A stretch of DNA of 26,128 nt from a virus: positions 1-26,128 of the IMG/VR virus record IMGVR_UViG_3300017967_000177; one strand, written 5' to 3'. Within the stretch, counting starts at the first letter, position 1; every line of letters starts with the position of its first letter. The notes under the pieces are model-generated. The model was not told the DNA's origin, ran no database searches, and saw only the letters and a program-made list of their open reading frames with translations. The translations under genes and the position numbers were made by a program. Below, piece after piece: positions 1 through 7,018 of the stretch.

Positions 1-648
1 ACCATTGAGACTGACGAGGATGATCTTATTGGTGGTTTCCGTCTTGTTAATGGCGAAACTGTCTGGCATAATGGACCCGTCGTGGAGGCTCTTTCACGCG
101 GAGCTGTGCTGCTTCTAGACGAGGTTGACCTGGCATCTAACAAGATCCTGTGTCTCCAGTCTGTTCTTGAAGGTAAGGGTGTCTTTCTCAAGAAGATTGG
201 TAAGTATGTCAAGGCAGCTCCTGGTTTCACCGTAGTTGCTACTGCTAACACCAAGGGTAAGGGTAGCGATGACGGTCGCTTTGTTGGCACTAACGTTCTC
301 AATGAAGCATTCCTTGAGCGCTTCCCTGTAACCTTCGAGCAGGAGTATCCTACTCCTGCTATCGAGCAGAAGATCTTGGCTCACCACTGTGAGGATGAGA
401 TGTTCAATCGTAATCTCTGTGACTGGGCAGACATCATCCGCAAGACCTTTGCTGATGGTGGCATTGATGAGATCATCTCCACTCGTCGCCTTGTTCACAT
501 CGCCCGTGCCTATGCTATCTTTAATGATAAGGCAAAGGCAATCAAGGCATGTATCTCTCGCTTTGACGATGAGACCAAGCAAGCCTTTCTGGAGTTGTAT
601 GACAAAGTTGACGCTGAGGTGAGCATCGATGAAGGATCTGTGGATTGA
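1..648 (+). CDS. cobS: CobS-like AAA+ ATPase (3' part, runs in from the left edge)
   Basis: The frame is open from base 1, so the N-terminus and Walker A lie outside the window; 215 C-terminal residues are visible. They show a Walker B box LLLDEVD (about residues 37-43 of the visible part), a sensor-1 stretch VVATANTKGKG (78-88) and an arginine-finger region EAFLERFPVTF (102-112). This order is typical of the MoxR/CobS branch of AAA+ ATPases. Cellular CobS is the ATPase subunit of aerobic cobaltochelatase in cobalamin synthesis. T4-like cyanophages commonly carry a homologue without the catalytic CobN, so its real role in infection is unknown (cofactor synthesis or a MoxR-like remodelling job). 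It overlaps the following bilin reductase gene by 20 bases. The family call is firm; the metabolic role is inference. Confidence 0.85.
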   Translation, partial: TIETDEDDLIGGFRLVNGETVWHNGPVVEALSRGAVLLLDEVDLASNKILCLQSVLEGKGVFLKKIGKYVKAAPGFTVVATANTKGKGSDDGRFVGTNVLNEAFLERFPVTFEQEYPTPAIEQKILAHHCEDEMFNRNLCDWADIIRKTFADGGIDEIISTRRLVHIARAYAIFNDKAKAIKACISRFDDETKQAFLELYDKVDAEVSIDEGSVD

Positions 649-1255
649 GTATCAGCGGGCGGTCTCTGAGACCTTCCCTGATCTAGAAAACATCTGTGAC
701 TGGGCAGACTGGGAGGAGAAAGGAACCTCCCTCTCTGCTAAGATCTACAGCAACCAATACATTGCTAAGTCACGAGAGGTTTTGATTTGGAGTGAGAAGT
801 CGTGTATCTATAACACGATCATCTATCCTAAGACTGGATCTAACCTCCCTTGCTTTGGGATGGACTTGATGGGTTTCTTTGAGAAGAAGGTCATCTTGGT
901 ATTTGACTTCCAGCATCCAGTAGAGAACTACCTGTTTTCTCATCCAGATCTCCCTAAGGCAGAGGGTGACTATAGGTTCTTTGAGCCAGGTAATCACTTC
1001 TCTGAGAACATCTATGTTGCCAAGTGTACGATGTCTGAGGTTAATGATCACCTTGAGATGTTCAAGAAATACTTGACCATTTACAAGGATATGGTAGAAT
1101 GTAAGAAGCCCAATGGGCTGGACATGTCTTCCACTTACTCTGACTTCGATAAGTACATGACGCGACTTGATCCTGTTGGTGGATATCTTGCTAGTACATT
1201 TGGTAAGGAGAAGGCAGAGTCTTTGGTCAATGACTTCCTCTTTACCTATGGTTAA
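629..1255 (+). CDS. pebS: PebS-like ferredoxin-dependent bilin reductase
   Basis: The 208-residue product closely resembles the cyanophage phycoerythrobilin synthase PebS as I remember it. PebS reduces biliverdin to phycoerythrobilin with electrons from ferredoxin. Visible landmarks are YPKTGSNLPCFGMDLM (66-81), VFDFQHP (91-97), RFFEPGNHFSENIY (116-129) and FDKYMTRLDPVGGY (173-186). Asp79 and Asp181 are 102 residues apart, matching the catalytic Asp105/Asp206 pair of PebS. Asn62 occupies the place where PcyA has its catalytic His88, arguing against a PcyA-type enzyme. The N-terminus is about 25 residues shorter than PebS of phage P-SSM2. The start is supported by a GAGGTGAG sequence 6 bases upstream, inside cobS. 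No heme oxygenase or ferredoxin gene is in this window, so the substrate source must be elsewhere. PebA or PcyX specificity cannot be excluded from sequence alone. Confidence 0.85.
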   Translation: MKDLWIEYQRAVSETFPDLENICDWADWEEKGTSLSAKIYSNQYIAKSREVLIWSEKSCIYNTIIYPKTGSNLPCFGMDLMGFFEKKVILVFDFQHPVENYLFSHPDLPKAEGDYRFFEPGNHFSENIYVAKCTMSEVNDHLEMFKKYLTIYKDMVECKKPNGLDMSSTYSDFDKYMTRLDPVGGYLASTFGKEKAESLVNDFLFTYG

Positions 1256-1670
1256 CTCTTGGTCCCTGCTTTATGATGCTATGGAAGAAGATAAAATTGT
1301 TTTGAACTATGACAGAGAACCTGTTGTAGATTATGTCGGACCTGACAGTATTTTTAATGTGAACGTAAACGAATCTCTCCCTCATTATCGATTCAATGAG
1401 GACGCAGTTCTTAAAACTGCCAAGGACTATATTGCTTCGACGTATCGTCAGCACTATACTTCTGATAAATCTCCCACTCAGACTCTTGATCTGATTGCTT
1501 CCATTGGCGATGGTGAACCCTTCTGCCGTAGCAATGCGATTAAGTATTTGAGCCGTTATGATAAGAAGGGCAGTGCCAAGAATGACATCTTGAAAGCAAT
1601 TCACTACTGCGTCCTACTGTATAATTTTGTTGAACAATCTACTGAGACTGAAACCTATGAGACTTTCTAA
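1248..1670 (+). CDS. DUF3310-like phage protein (nucleotide-kinase-like, SaV family)
   Basis: A 140-residue protein starting at an ATG that overlaps the end of the bilin reductase gene; a longer in-frame reading from 1167 lies wholly inside that gene and is unlikely. The C-terminal half has the DUF3310 signature: GDGEPFCRSNAIKYLSRYD at 87-105, then a K-rich turn and an HY-containing helix (AIHYCVLLYNF, 117-127). DUF3310 proteins are common in phage replication regions and sometimes labelled nucleotide kinase, but their function is not established. The N-terminal 80 residues show nothing recognisable. Its 3' end overlaps the sliding clamp start by 14 bases, so the two are probably translationally coupled. 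The family call is fairly sure; no function is claimed. Confidence 0.7.
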   Translation: MVNSWSLLYDAMEEDKIVLNYDREPVVDYVGPDSIFNVNVNESLPHYRFNEDAVLKTAKDYIASTYRQHYTSDKSPTQTLDLIASIGDGEPFCRSNAIKYLSRYDKKGSAKNDILKAIHYCVLLYNFVEQSTETETYETF

Positions 1671-2337
1671 TCGAACCGTACAGATCCTGAAGACGTTCGT
1701 TAATATCAATAAGTCTATCCAGTTTCGGAAGGGTAACGAAATTTCTACTCTGGCTATCCAGAAGAATGTTCTTGCTCGTGCTCCTGTTGAGGAAGATTTC
1801 CCCCAGGACTTTGCTATCTATGATCTTGGTGAGTTTGTACAGGTGCTTAACCTGTTTCAGGATGGTGAACTCACCTTCGATAGTCCAAGTTATGTGACTA
1901 TCTCTTCTGGTCGCAACCAGGCACGATACTTCTTTGCGGATCCTAGCATCATCACTGCTCCTCCCACTAAAGCACCTTCCCTTCCTAGTGTTGAGGTTGA
2001 GTTTGATCTCAGTCGCGATGATCTCCAGCGAGTTGTCCAGTCTATTAACATCTATAAGGTAGAAGATATTTCTATCGTAGGTGAGCCTGGTGGTCATGTG
2101 TCTATCGTTGTTCGTGACCGTAAGAATGATTCTTCCAATACCTATTCTGTAGATGTTGGTGAGGCAGACGCAAACTTCTGCTTCAATCTCAAGGCAGAGA
2201 ATCTAGTCGGTAAGGTTATTCCTGGCGACTACAAAGTCAAGATCAGCTCTAAGGGTGCTAGCACCTGGCGTTGTACCTCTGACAGTCTTGAGTACATGAT
2301 TGCTCTAGAGCCAGATTCTAAGTATGAGGCAGGTTGA
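1657..2337 (+). CDS. 45: DNA polymerase sliding clamp gp45
   Basis: The 226-residue product matches T4 gp45 (228 residues) along its length. The N-terminus MRLSNRTVQILKTFVNIN parallels T4 gp45. Further landmarks are DFAIYDLGEFVQVL (51-64), the YFFADPSI segment (95-102), and the C-terminal pattern GDYKVKISSKG followed by YMIALEPDSKYEAG. gp45 forms the trimeric ring that tethers gp43 to DNA and, in T4, also activates late transcription. The ATG at 1657 is chosen because the residues before it in the longer reading have no counterpart in T4 gp45. It overlaps the upstream DUF3310-like gene and, by 14 bases, the downstream oxygenase. The sequence is diverged but complete. Confidence 0.93.
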   Translation: MRLSNRTVQILKTFVNINKSIQFRKGNEISTLAIQKNVLARAPVEEDFPQDFAIYDLGEFVQVLNLFQDGELTFDSPSYVTISSGRNQARYFFADPSIITAPPTKAPSLPSVEVEFDLSRDDLQRVVQSINIYKVEDISIVGEPGGHVSIVVRDRKNDSSNTYSVDVGEADANFCFNLKAENLVGKVIPGDYKVKISSKGASTWRCTSDSLEYMIALEPDSKYEAG

Positions 2338-2923
2338 TATTGAAGTCATAGATGATTTTGTTTCTCCTTCTTATCTGAAGGAGTTACAAACTCTACTGAC
2401 AGGCACCGACTTCCATTGGCATTTTCAGAGTTCACAATCTCTGGACTATTCTTCTGAGAAGCTGGAAGACTTTGGGTTCTCACAGGGCATTGTCCCTCCC
2501 TGGGAACCCAATCGATTTTTAGATACAGGTTGTGCTTTCTTTATTGCTCCATTGATCTATCAGATCAAAGACAATCTACAGGCAGATAATATCATGCGCT
2601 GTAGATTAGACATGACCGTACTTCATAAACCACCATATCTTCACCCACCACACATTGACATTGGTGAAGATCATGTTGCTTGTATTGTGTACATCAATGA
2701 AACTGATGGTGACACCGTGATCTATGACAAGCAACTGACAAATATGGAACTGGCACAATGGAAGCTTGACATGACCTTGAACCTCCCCGATAATGTAGAG
2801 GTCAAGAGACGTATCTCACCCAAGCCAGGACGTGTGGTATTATTTAATGGAAGGTACGCCCACACTGGGCACTCTCCTAGCGAGCATCAGTCTCGCATCT
2901 TGATCAACTCTGTCTTTACTTGA
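2324..2923 (+). CDS. predicted Fe(II)/2-oxoglutarate oxygenase (prolyl-4-hydroxylase-like)
   Basis: A 199-residue protein with an Fe(II)/2OG dioxygenase core. The metal triad is visible as His110-x-Asp112 in HPPHIDIG and His180 in GRYAHTGH, and Arg191 is placed to bind 2-oxoglutarate. Between them lies a beta-rich stretch (ACIVYINETDGDTVIYD, 119-135) ending with KPGRVVLFNG, the usual strand before the distal histidine. The small size and spacing fit the prolyl-4-hydroxylase/AlkB-like fold class. Substrate unknown: protein side chain, nucleobase or small molecule are all possible. It lies between clamp (gp45) and clamp loader (gp44) genes, overlapping gp45 by 14 bases, so it is probably co-expressed with replication genes. 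It is one of nine such predicted enzymes in the window. Confidence 0.8.
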   Translation: MRQVDIEVIDDFVSPSYLKELQTLLTGTDFHWHFQSSQSLDYSSEKLEDFGFSQGIVPPWEPNRFLDTGCAFFIAPLIYQIKDNLQADNIMRCRLDMTVLHKPPYLHPPHIDIGEDHVACIVYINETDGDTVIYDKQLTNMELAQWKLDMTLNLPDNVEVKRRISPKPGRVVLFNGRYAHTGHSPSEHQSRILINSVFT

Positions 2924-2925
2924 TT

Positions 2926-3873
2926 ATGAGTGACTTTCTTTGGGTAGAAAAGTATCGCCCTAAGACTATTGATGAATGTATTCTTCCTGCTGAAACGAAG
3001 AGTACATTCAACTCCTTTGTTGCTAAAGGAGAATTGCCCAATCTTCTTCTGTCTGGCTCTGCTGGTATTGGTAAGACTACCATTGCTAAAGCATTGTGCG
3101 AAGAGTTGGGTCTAGACTATATTGTTATTAATGGATCTGATGAAGGACGATTTCTTGACACGGTACGGAACACCGCAAAGAGCTTTGCTTCGACCGTCTC
3201 ACTACTTGGTGCTGACAACAAGCACAAAGTCATCATTGTTGACGAAGCTGATAACACGACCCACGATGTACAACTCTGCCTACGGGCGTTTATTGAGGAG
3301 TTTCATCGCAACTGTCGATTCATCTTCACCTGTAACTACAAGAACAACATCATTCCAGCGCTCCATTCTCGCTGTACAGTCTTCGATTTCGCAATCAAAG
3401 GCAAAGCAAAAGCCAGTCTCGCAGCCCAATTCTTTAAGCGTGTCGGGACTATACTTGAGGGAGAGGGGATCTCGTATGATCCAGCAGTCGTGGCAGAGGT
3501 TATTCAGAAGCACTTCCCTGACTTCAGGAGAGTCCTCAATGAACTCCAGCGATACTCAGCGTCGGGATCCATCGACACTGGCATTCTGGCGTCGCTGAGT
3601 GAGGTACACATTGGTAACCTCGCTGCTTATCTAAAGGGCAAGCAGTTCAGCAAGGTTCGTCAATGGGTAGTTGATAACCTTGACAATGACGCAAACACTA
3701 TTCTGAGAACTCTTTATGACAACCTTTATCAAACGCTTGAGCCCGCTTCCATTCCTCAAGCAGTGCTCATCATCGGCAAGTACCAGTATCAGTCTGCTTT
3801 CGTTGCCGATCAAGAGATCAACCTTTTGGCAGCTCTGACGGAGATGATGTGTGAGTGTGATTTCAAAGCTTAG
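2926..3873 (+). CDS. 44: clamp loader large subunit gp44
   Basis: A 315-residue AAA+ ATPase matching T4 gp44 (319 residues). The N-terminus WVEKYRPKTIDECILP is the clamp-loader signature. Walker A is SGSAGIGKTT (43-52), Walker B is IIVDEAD (103-109), and the SRC motif with the arginine finger is at 148-150 (ALHSRC). gp44 forms a 4:1 complex with gp62 that opens the gp45 ring and loads it on primed DNA. The ATG at 2926 is preferred to an in-frame TTG at 2920, because the preceding gene stops at 2923 and the protein then begins MSDFLWVEKYRP. The end overlaps the GTG start of the next gene. Confidence 0.94.
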   Translation: MSDFLWVEKYRPKTIDECILPAETKSTFNSFVAKGELPNLLLSGSAGIGKTTIAKALCEELGLDYIVINGSDEGRFLDTVRNTAKSFASTVSLLGADNKHKVIIVDEADNTTHDVQLCLRAFIEEFHRNCRFIFTCNYKNNIIPALHSRCTVFDFAIKGKAKASLAAQFFKRVGTILEGEGISYDPAVVAEVIQKHFPDFRRVLNELQRYSASGSIDTGILASLSEVHIGNLAAYLKGKQFSKVRQWVVDNLDNDANTILRTLYDNLYQTLEPASIPQAVLIIGKYQYQSAFVADQEINLLAALTEMMCECDFKA

Positions 3874-4390
3874 GAATCCTCTTAGGGAGTCCTACCAAAC
3901 ATTCAAGGAACTTGTCAACGGACAAGAGTTTCCTTGGTATTATTACGAACATAGTGTAGAAGGGAAGAACGATGAGTTCGACAACGTTCCTTTCTACGGT
4001 CACACTATTCTGGCTAGACCTGGGTATGGAAACGCTTTGTACTCTACTCCCATGTCTCCTTATATAGAGTTAGCCAACCTTGTACTTTCTGACATCTTCG
4101 AGTATAATAATATCGATGTGAACGTAGTTCATAGGATCAATGTGAACTGTACTCATTGGTCAAGTGACCTCCCTTCCGTCCCACATGTTGATCATGATTT
4201 CCCACACAAGAATCTAGTCATTTATCTTAGCGGATTTGACTTTGGCGAAACTTGTCTGTGGAAAGATGGTAAATGTGTCTCCCGATATATACCAGTCGAA
4301 GATGGTATTATCACTTTTGAAGGACTACATAACATAGAACAACCAAGAGCTGGTTGTAGAAGAATTGTTTTAGTTGCTACTTATTCATGA
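3851..4390 (+). CDS. predicted Fe(II)/2-oxoglutarate oxygenase (small, divergent)
   Basis: A 179-residue protein. The metal triad is inferred from His112-x-Asp114 in PSVPHVDHDFPH and His160 in FEGLHNIEQPR, with Arg170 or Arg171 as the 2OG-binding basic residue before VLVATYS. The strand NLVIYLSGFDFGETCLW between them is the expected jelly-roll segment. Start choice: no ATG is available between an in-frame TGA near 3845 and the coding region, so GTG at 3851 (or GTG at 3857) must be used. It overlaps gp44 by 23 bases and the methylase gene by 4 bases (ATGA). Spacing matches phage 2OG oxygenases, but overall similarity to named families is low and the substrate is unknown. Confidence 0.65.
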   Translation: MSVISKLRNPLRESYQTFKELVNGQEFPWYYYEHSVEGKNDEFDNVPFYGHTILARPGYGNALYSTPMSPYIELANLVLSDIFEYNNIDVNVVHRINVNCTHWSSDLPSVPHVDHDFPHKNLVIYLSGFDFGETCLWKDGKCVSRYIPVEDGIITFEGLHNIEQPRAGCRRIVLVATYS

Positions 4391-5247
4391 AATCTTTGAA
4401 GACGCCATTGCGATACCCTGGGGGAAAGTCCAGAGCAGTTCCTAAACTGTTTGAATATCTTCCTAAGGAAATTAGCGAGTATCGAGAGCCATTCCTAGGT
4501 GGTGGTTCTATGGCGATTGCTATTACTAAAGCGTATCCAGATGTCCCTATCTGGGTGAATGATCTTTACGAACCTCTGTATAACTTCTGGGTAAATCTTC
4601 GTGAGTTCGGTACCAGCATGACTGAAGAACTCAGGTCGTTGAAGAAAGAAAACCAGAACACAGAGACTGCTCGTGCCCTCTTCGATTTTTGTAAGGTACA
4701 GGTCAATGATAAGGATGTTGATCCTCTCCAGCGTGCTGTGGCTTTCTATGTTGTTAATAAGTGTTCGTTTAGTGGACTCACTGAATCGAGTAGTTTCTCA
4801 GGACAGGCTTCAAACAACAACTTCACCATGAGAGGTATTGAAAAACTTCCTGAGTACAGCGATCTTATTGCTGACTGGAAGATTACTAATCTTTCTTATG
4901 AAGAAGTAGTTGCTGATTGTACTCACAAGACACCTATCGGTTCTGTGAACGAGACTGCTTTCATTTATGTTGATCCTCCGTATAACATCAAAGATGTTTT
5001 GTATGGAAAGAAGGGCAACATGCATAAAGGATTTGATCATGCTAAGTTCGCTGATACCATGGACTCGGTTCTTAGTAATGTGATGATCTCATATAACAAC
5101 CACCCAGATATCCAACAGAGATTTGATGAGTGGCATCAGTATGACTGGGATCATACTTATACGATGCGATCTACTGGAGACTACATGAAGAACCAGCAAG
5201 AGCGTCGTGAACTTCTTTTGACGAATTATGGATGGTGTGTTGACTGA
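4387..5247 (+). CDS. dam: Dam-type DNA adenine N6-methyltransferase (D12 class)
   Basis: A 286-residue protein with the D12-class (alpha group) adenine methyltransferase layout. The N-terminal LRYPGGKSR (8-16) and EPFLGGGS (34-41) form the S-adenosylmethionine pocket; VNDLYEPLYNFW (57-68) is the acidic ribose-binding loop; VDPPYN (195-200) holds the catalytic DPPY motif. Length is typical for Dam. The usual target of close relatives is GATC, but specificity cannot be proved here. No restriction partner is apparent next to it, so this looks like an orphan phage methylase. Possible roles are protection from host restriction or marking of phage DNA. It overlaps the upstream oxygenase (ATGA) and the downstream small ORF (TGATG). 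Confidence 0.92.
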   Translation: MKSLKTPLRYPGGKSRAVPKLFEYLPKEISEYREPFLGGGSMAIAITKAYPDVPIWVNDLYEPLYNFWVNLREFGTSMTEELRSLKKENQNTETARALFDFCKVQVNDKDVDPLQRAVAFYVVNKCSFSGLTESSSFSGQASNNNFTMRGIEKLPEYSDLIADWKITNLSYEEVVADCTHKTPIGSVNETAFIYVDPPYNIKDVLYGKKGNMHKGFDHAKFADTMDSVLSNVMISYNNHPDIQQRFDEWHQYDWDHTYTMRSTGDYMKNQQERRELLLTNYGWCVD

Positions 5248-5459
5248 TGGGTGGAAGTTTAGGTGTACGGGTAAAGAATGGCTATTGCTCTCTCTATCAC
5301 ACGAAGAGAGGAGTTCTCAGTACCTTCTGCCCCAATTCGCAATCCGCCATCATCAATGGCGATGAGATCCATGTCACCCTGAACAGTGGCAGCATTGCGA
5401 TCTATGAAATTAATTCTAATGGGACAGGTGTCCGTGGACCTGTCAAAATTATCACATGA
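5247..5459 (+). CDS. small conserved-looking hypothetical protein, 70 residues
   Basis: Not recognised. Its ATG overlaps the methylase stop in a TGATG junction, and its own stop overlaps the next ATG (ATGA), supporting a real, coupled gene. The product is beta-rich and glycine-rich with alternating hydrophobic residues (for example GDEIHVTLNSGSIAIYEIN, 38-56), suggesting a small beta-barrel or sandwich. There are no membrane segments, signal peptide or catalytic motif. Its place between a methylase and an oxygenase gives no firm clue to function. Confidence 0.6.
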   Translation: MGGSLGVRVKNGYCSLYHTKRGVLSTFCPNSQSAIINGDEIHVTLNSGSIAIYEINSNGTGVRGPVKIIT

Positions 5460-6055
5460 AGTATGTCAACATCAGTTCGCCAATCTTATATAAGGATCGC
5501 TTTGAATTTGACGAGCGCTATGTTGAAAAAGCCGACGAGCTATTCCGACTGGTTACCAAGTACAGCGTTGATACACCTGTAGAGAAGGGTGGATCATCCA
5601 CAGCAAATCTCTATGGGATTAAGGAGCATCGTCTTCCACATACGGATCCTCTCTTTAATCCATTTCTTTATTGGTTGGATGAGAAACTTGCTTACCTGAA
5701 AAAGGTATGGAAGTATGAAAATTCTTTCCCCCACTTTATTTCTAATAGTTGGTTCAACGAACACTTCAGAGGAGACTGGACTGACGAACATGCTCACGGT
5801 CCTTGTATTGTCTGTACGGCATACGTACGCAAGCCAGAAGACTCTGGGAACCTATTGGTAAGAGATCCACTCACTGAGGTTAGAACCAGTGAACCCATGG
5901 ACATACAACCATGGAGACTAATCCCTGTGGAGCAGGGAGACGTTGTTTTCTTTCCTGGGTGGCTGAGACATAAGACAGAACCAAGTCAATCAGACACCAG
6001 ACGTTTGACATTAACTTTGAATATCACACCTAATTATGAGTGCGGAACTTTCTGA
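5456..6055 (+). CDS. predicted Fe(II)/2-oxoglutarate oxygenase (TIGR02466-like)
   Basis: A 199-residue protein of the TIGR02466-like group of putative 2OG-Fe(II) oxygenases common in marine phages. The metal site reads His112-x-His114 (DEHAHGP) rather than the standard H-x-D/E, followed by the strand CIVCTAYVRKP, a GNLLVRDPL turn, GDVVFFPGWLRH with distal His172, and Arg182 or Arg183. In this group H-x-H is the usual arrangement, so it need not mean loss of activity, although some H-x-H proteins in the superfamily may be halogenase-like or inactive. It begins in an ATGA overlap with the small upstream ORF and overlaps gp62 by 20 bases. Substrate unknown. Confidence 0.75.
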   Translation: MKYVNISSPILYKDRFEFDERYVEKADELFRLVTKYSVDTPVEKGGSSTANLYGIKEHRLPHTDPLFNPFLYWLDEKLAYLKKVWKYENSFPHFISNSWFNEHFRGDWTDEHAHGPCIVCTAYVRKPEDSGNLLVRDPLTEVRTSEPMDIQPWRLIPVEQGDVVFFPGWLRHKTEPSQSDTRRLTLTLNITPNYECGTF

Positions 6056-6413
6056 TTATTTGAACTCGATCAATCAAACTAAGGAGCACCTTGGTGATGA
6101 TGCGATGAAAAAATACCCAGCGTACATTGTGAACCGCTGTCTCTCTGGTCACATTGATGCTATCTTGTTTGCTAATGAGATGAACAAGATGGCTCATCTG
6201 GACAATAGACTTCAATATGACTTTTTTATAAATACATTGAGAAAACGCAAACGTTTTTCACCTTGGTTGAAGAAAGAACAGATCACTGATCTGGATCTTG
6301 TCAAGCGTCACTATGGTTATAGTAACGAAAAAGCAAAGATCGCTCTCACTCTTCTCACCGAAGAACAACTTGAATTTATTAGATCCAGACATGAGATGGG
6401 AGGACGAAAATGA
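6036..6413 (+). CDS. 62: clamp loader small subunit gp62
   Basis: A 125-residue protein identified by position and by a match to part of T4 gp62. The segment FFINTLRKRKRFSPWLKKEQ (63-82) parallels the T4 segment containing RGKRYGKWAK, and the N-terminal AYIVNRCLSGHIDAILFANEMN matches the T4 region with ENALSQFPECMPAVYAMN. gp62 bridges four gp44 subunits in the clamp loader and has no ATPase motifs itself; none is seen here. It is shorter than T4 gp62 (187 residues), as is usual for cyanophage versions. It sits between an oxygenase gene (20-base overlap) and regA (ATGA overlap). Confidence 0.85.
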   Translation: MSAELSDYLNSINQTKEHLGDDAMKKYPAYIVNRCLSGHIDAILFANEMNKMAHLDNRLQYDFFINTLRKRKRFSPWLKKEQITDLDLVKRHYGYSNEKAKIALTLLTEEQLEFIRSRHEMGGRK

Positions 6414-6859
6414 CAGCAACCTTTGCTGACCAGGAGGTTAAATGGACTCCTGATGATATGGTCGAAGTGAGTTTGACTGAGCCAGATGATTTCCTGAAGG
6501 TGCGAGAAACACTTACGAGGATCGGAGTAGCATCCCGTAAGGAAAAGAAACTCTACCAATCCTGCCACATCCTTCACAAGCAAGGTAGGTATTAAATTGT
6601 TCACTTTAAGGAACTGTTTGCCCTTGATGGTAAGAAAGCAAACCTTTCTCTTAATGATGTACAACGCCGTAACAGAATCATTCAACTCCTGTCTGACTGG
6701 GGTCTAGTTGGTATTGTCAACGCTGCTGATGTAGTAGACGTGGCACCTTTGAGCCAGATCAAAGTTCTTTCTTACAAAGATAAGAATGGTTGGACGTTGG
6801 AATCAAAATATAATATTGGCAAAAAGAAAACAAATTCTGTAGAAGCAACTTCTGCTTGA
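6410..6859 (+). pseudogene. regA: translational repressor RegA, interrupted by an in-frame TAA
   Basis: Two same-frame segments together match T4 RegA (122 residues). The first contains MVEVSLTEPDDFLKVRETLT and YQSCHILHKQGRY; the second begins IVHFKELFALDGKK and includes LLSDWGLVGIV and SKYNIGKKK. Between them codon 62 (6593-6595) is TAA, exactly where T4 RegA has its second tyrosine in GLYYIVHF. A single change from TAT or TAC explains it. RegA binds the start regions of early phage mRNAs, including those of replication genes, and blocks their translation. ATG 6410 has a strong GGAGG about 7 bases upstream and overlaps gp62; an internal ATG at 6458 matches the T4 start better. As written only a 61-residue fragment is made. 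A real nonsense mutation, a sequencing error or readthrough are all possible. Confidence 0.88.
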
Positions 6860-6865
6860 TAAATA
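6858..6865 (+). promoter_or_regulatory. possible T4-type late promoter GATAAATA
   Basis: GATAAATA overlaps the regA stop codon and matches the NATAAATA late promoter box of T4-like phages. A strong terminator lies about 50 bases downstream, before hsp20, so any transcript from here would be short unless it reads through. Only the motif and its intergenic position support it. Confidence 0.35.
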
Positions 6866-6915
6866 GTTCTGTCGCTCTCGTGCGGCACGCTACACATACG
6901 GAAAACGCTACCTTG

Positions 6916-6944
6916 GGGGATCGGTTATCCGATCCTCTTTTTTT
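6916..6944 (+). terminator. Rho-independent terminator after the clamp-loader/regA operon
   Basis: The stem GGATCGG (6918-6924) pairs perfectly with CCGATCC (6929-6935) around a TTAT loop. It can be extended by a G-T and a G-C pair (6917/6936, 6916/6937) and is followed at once by seven T residues (6938-6944). This is a textbook intrinsic terminator separating the regA side from hsp20. The 159-base gap between regA and hsp20 otherwise holds a repeated ACGCTAC (6887-6893 and 6905-6911) and the hsp20 leader. Confidence 0.88.
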
Positions 6945-6958
6945 ATAAGTTTTGACTA

Positions 6959-6964
6959 TATAAT
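6959..6964 (+). promoter_or_regulatory. possible -10 element of the hsp20 promoter
   Basis: TATAAT lies 54 bases before the hsp20 ATG, just after the terminator. No good -35 hexamer is found 16-18 bases upstream, where the terminator T-run sits. If it is a promoter it would need an activator or phage-modified polymerase. Start would be near 6971, giving a leader of roughly 48 bases. Confidence 0.4.
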
Positions 6965-7018
6965 TACGGTTGCCTTCGGGGACCACACAACGCAATCTCG
7001 CTTTTAGGAGAGCTAAAA

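Noticed and set aside
115-582. Long open frame on the minus strand opposite cobS, and similar antisense frames elsewhere (for example 8487-9077, 13229-13921, 18620-19285)
   Set aside because: All lie opposite well-supported + strand genes, have low-complexity or unfamiliar translations, and lack ribosome sites; they are by-products of codon bias.
1167-1247. N-terminal extension of the DUF3310-like protein
   Set aside because: It lies fully inside the bilin reductase gene; the ATG at 1248 gives the usual short overlap.
5895-5914. Two CCATGG palindromes close together in the oxygenase gene at 5456
   Set aside because: Short six-base sites explained by Met-Asp/Pro-Trp codons; no wider symmetry.
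6227-6234. TATAAATA, an exact late promoter box, inside gp62
   Set aside because: It lies in the middle of a conserved coding segment with no gene start suitably downstream; probably chance in A/T-rich codons.
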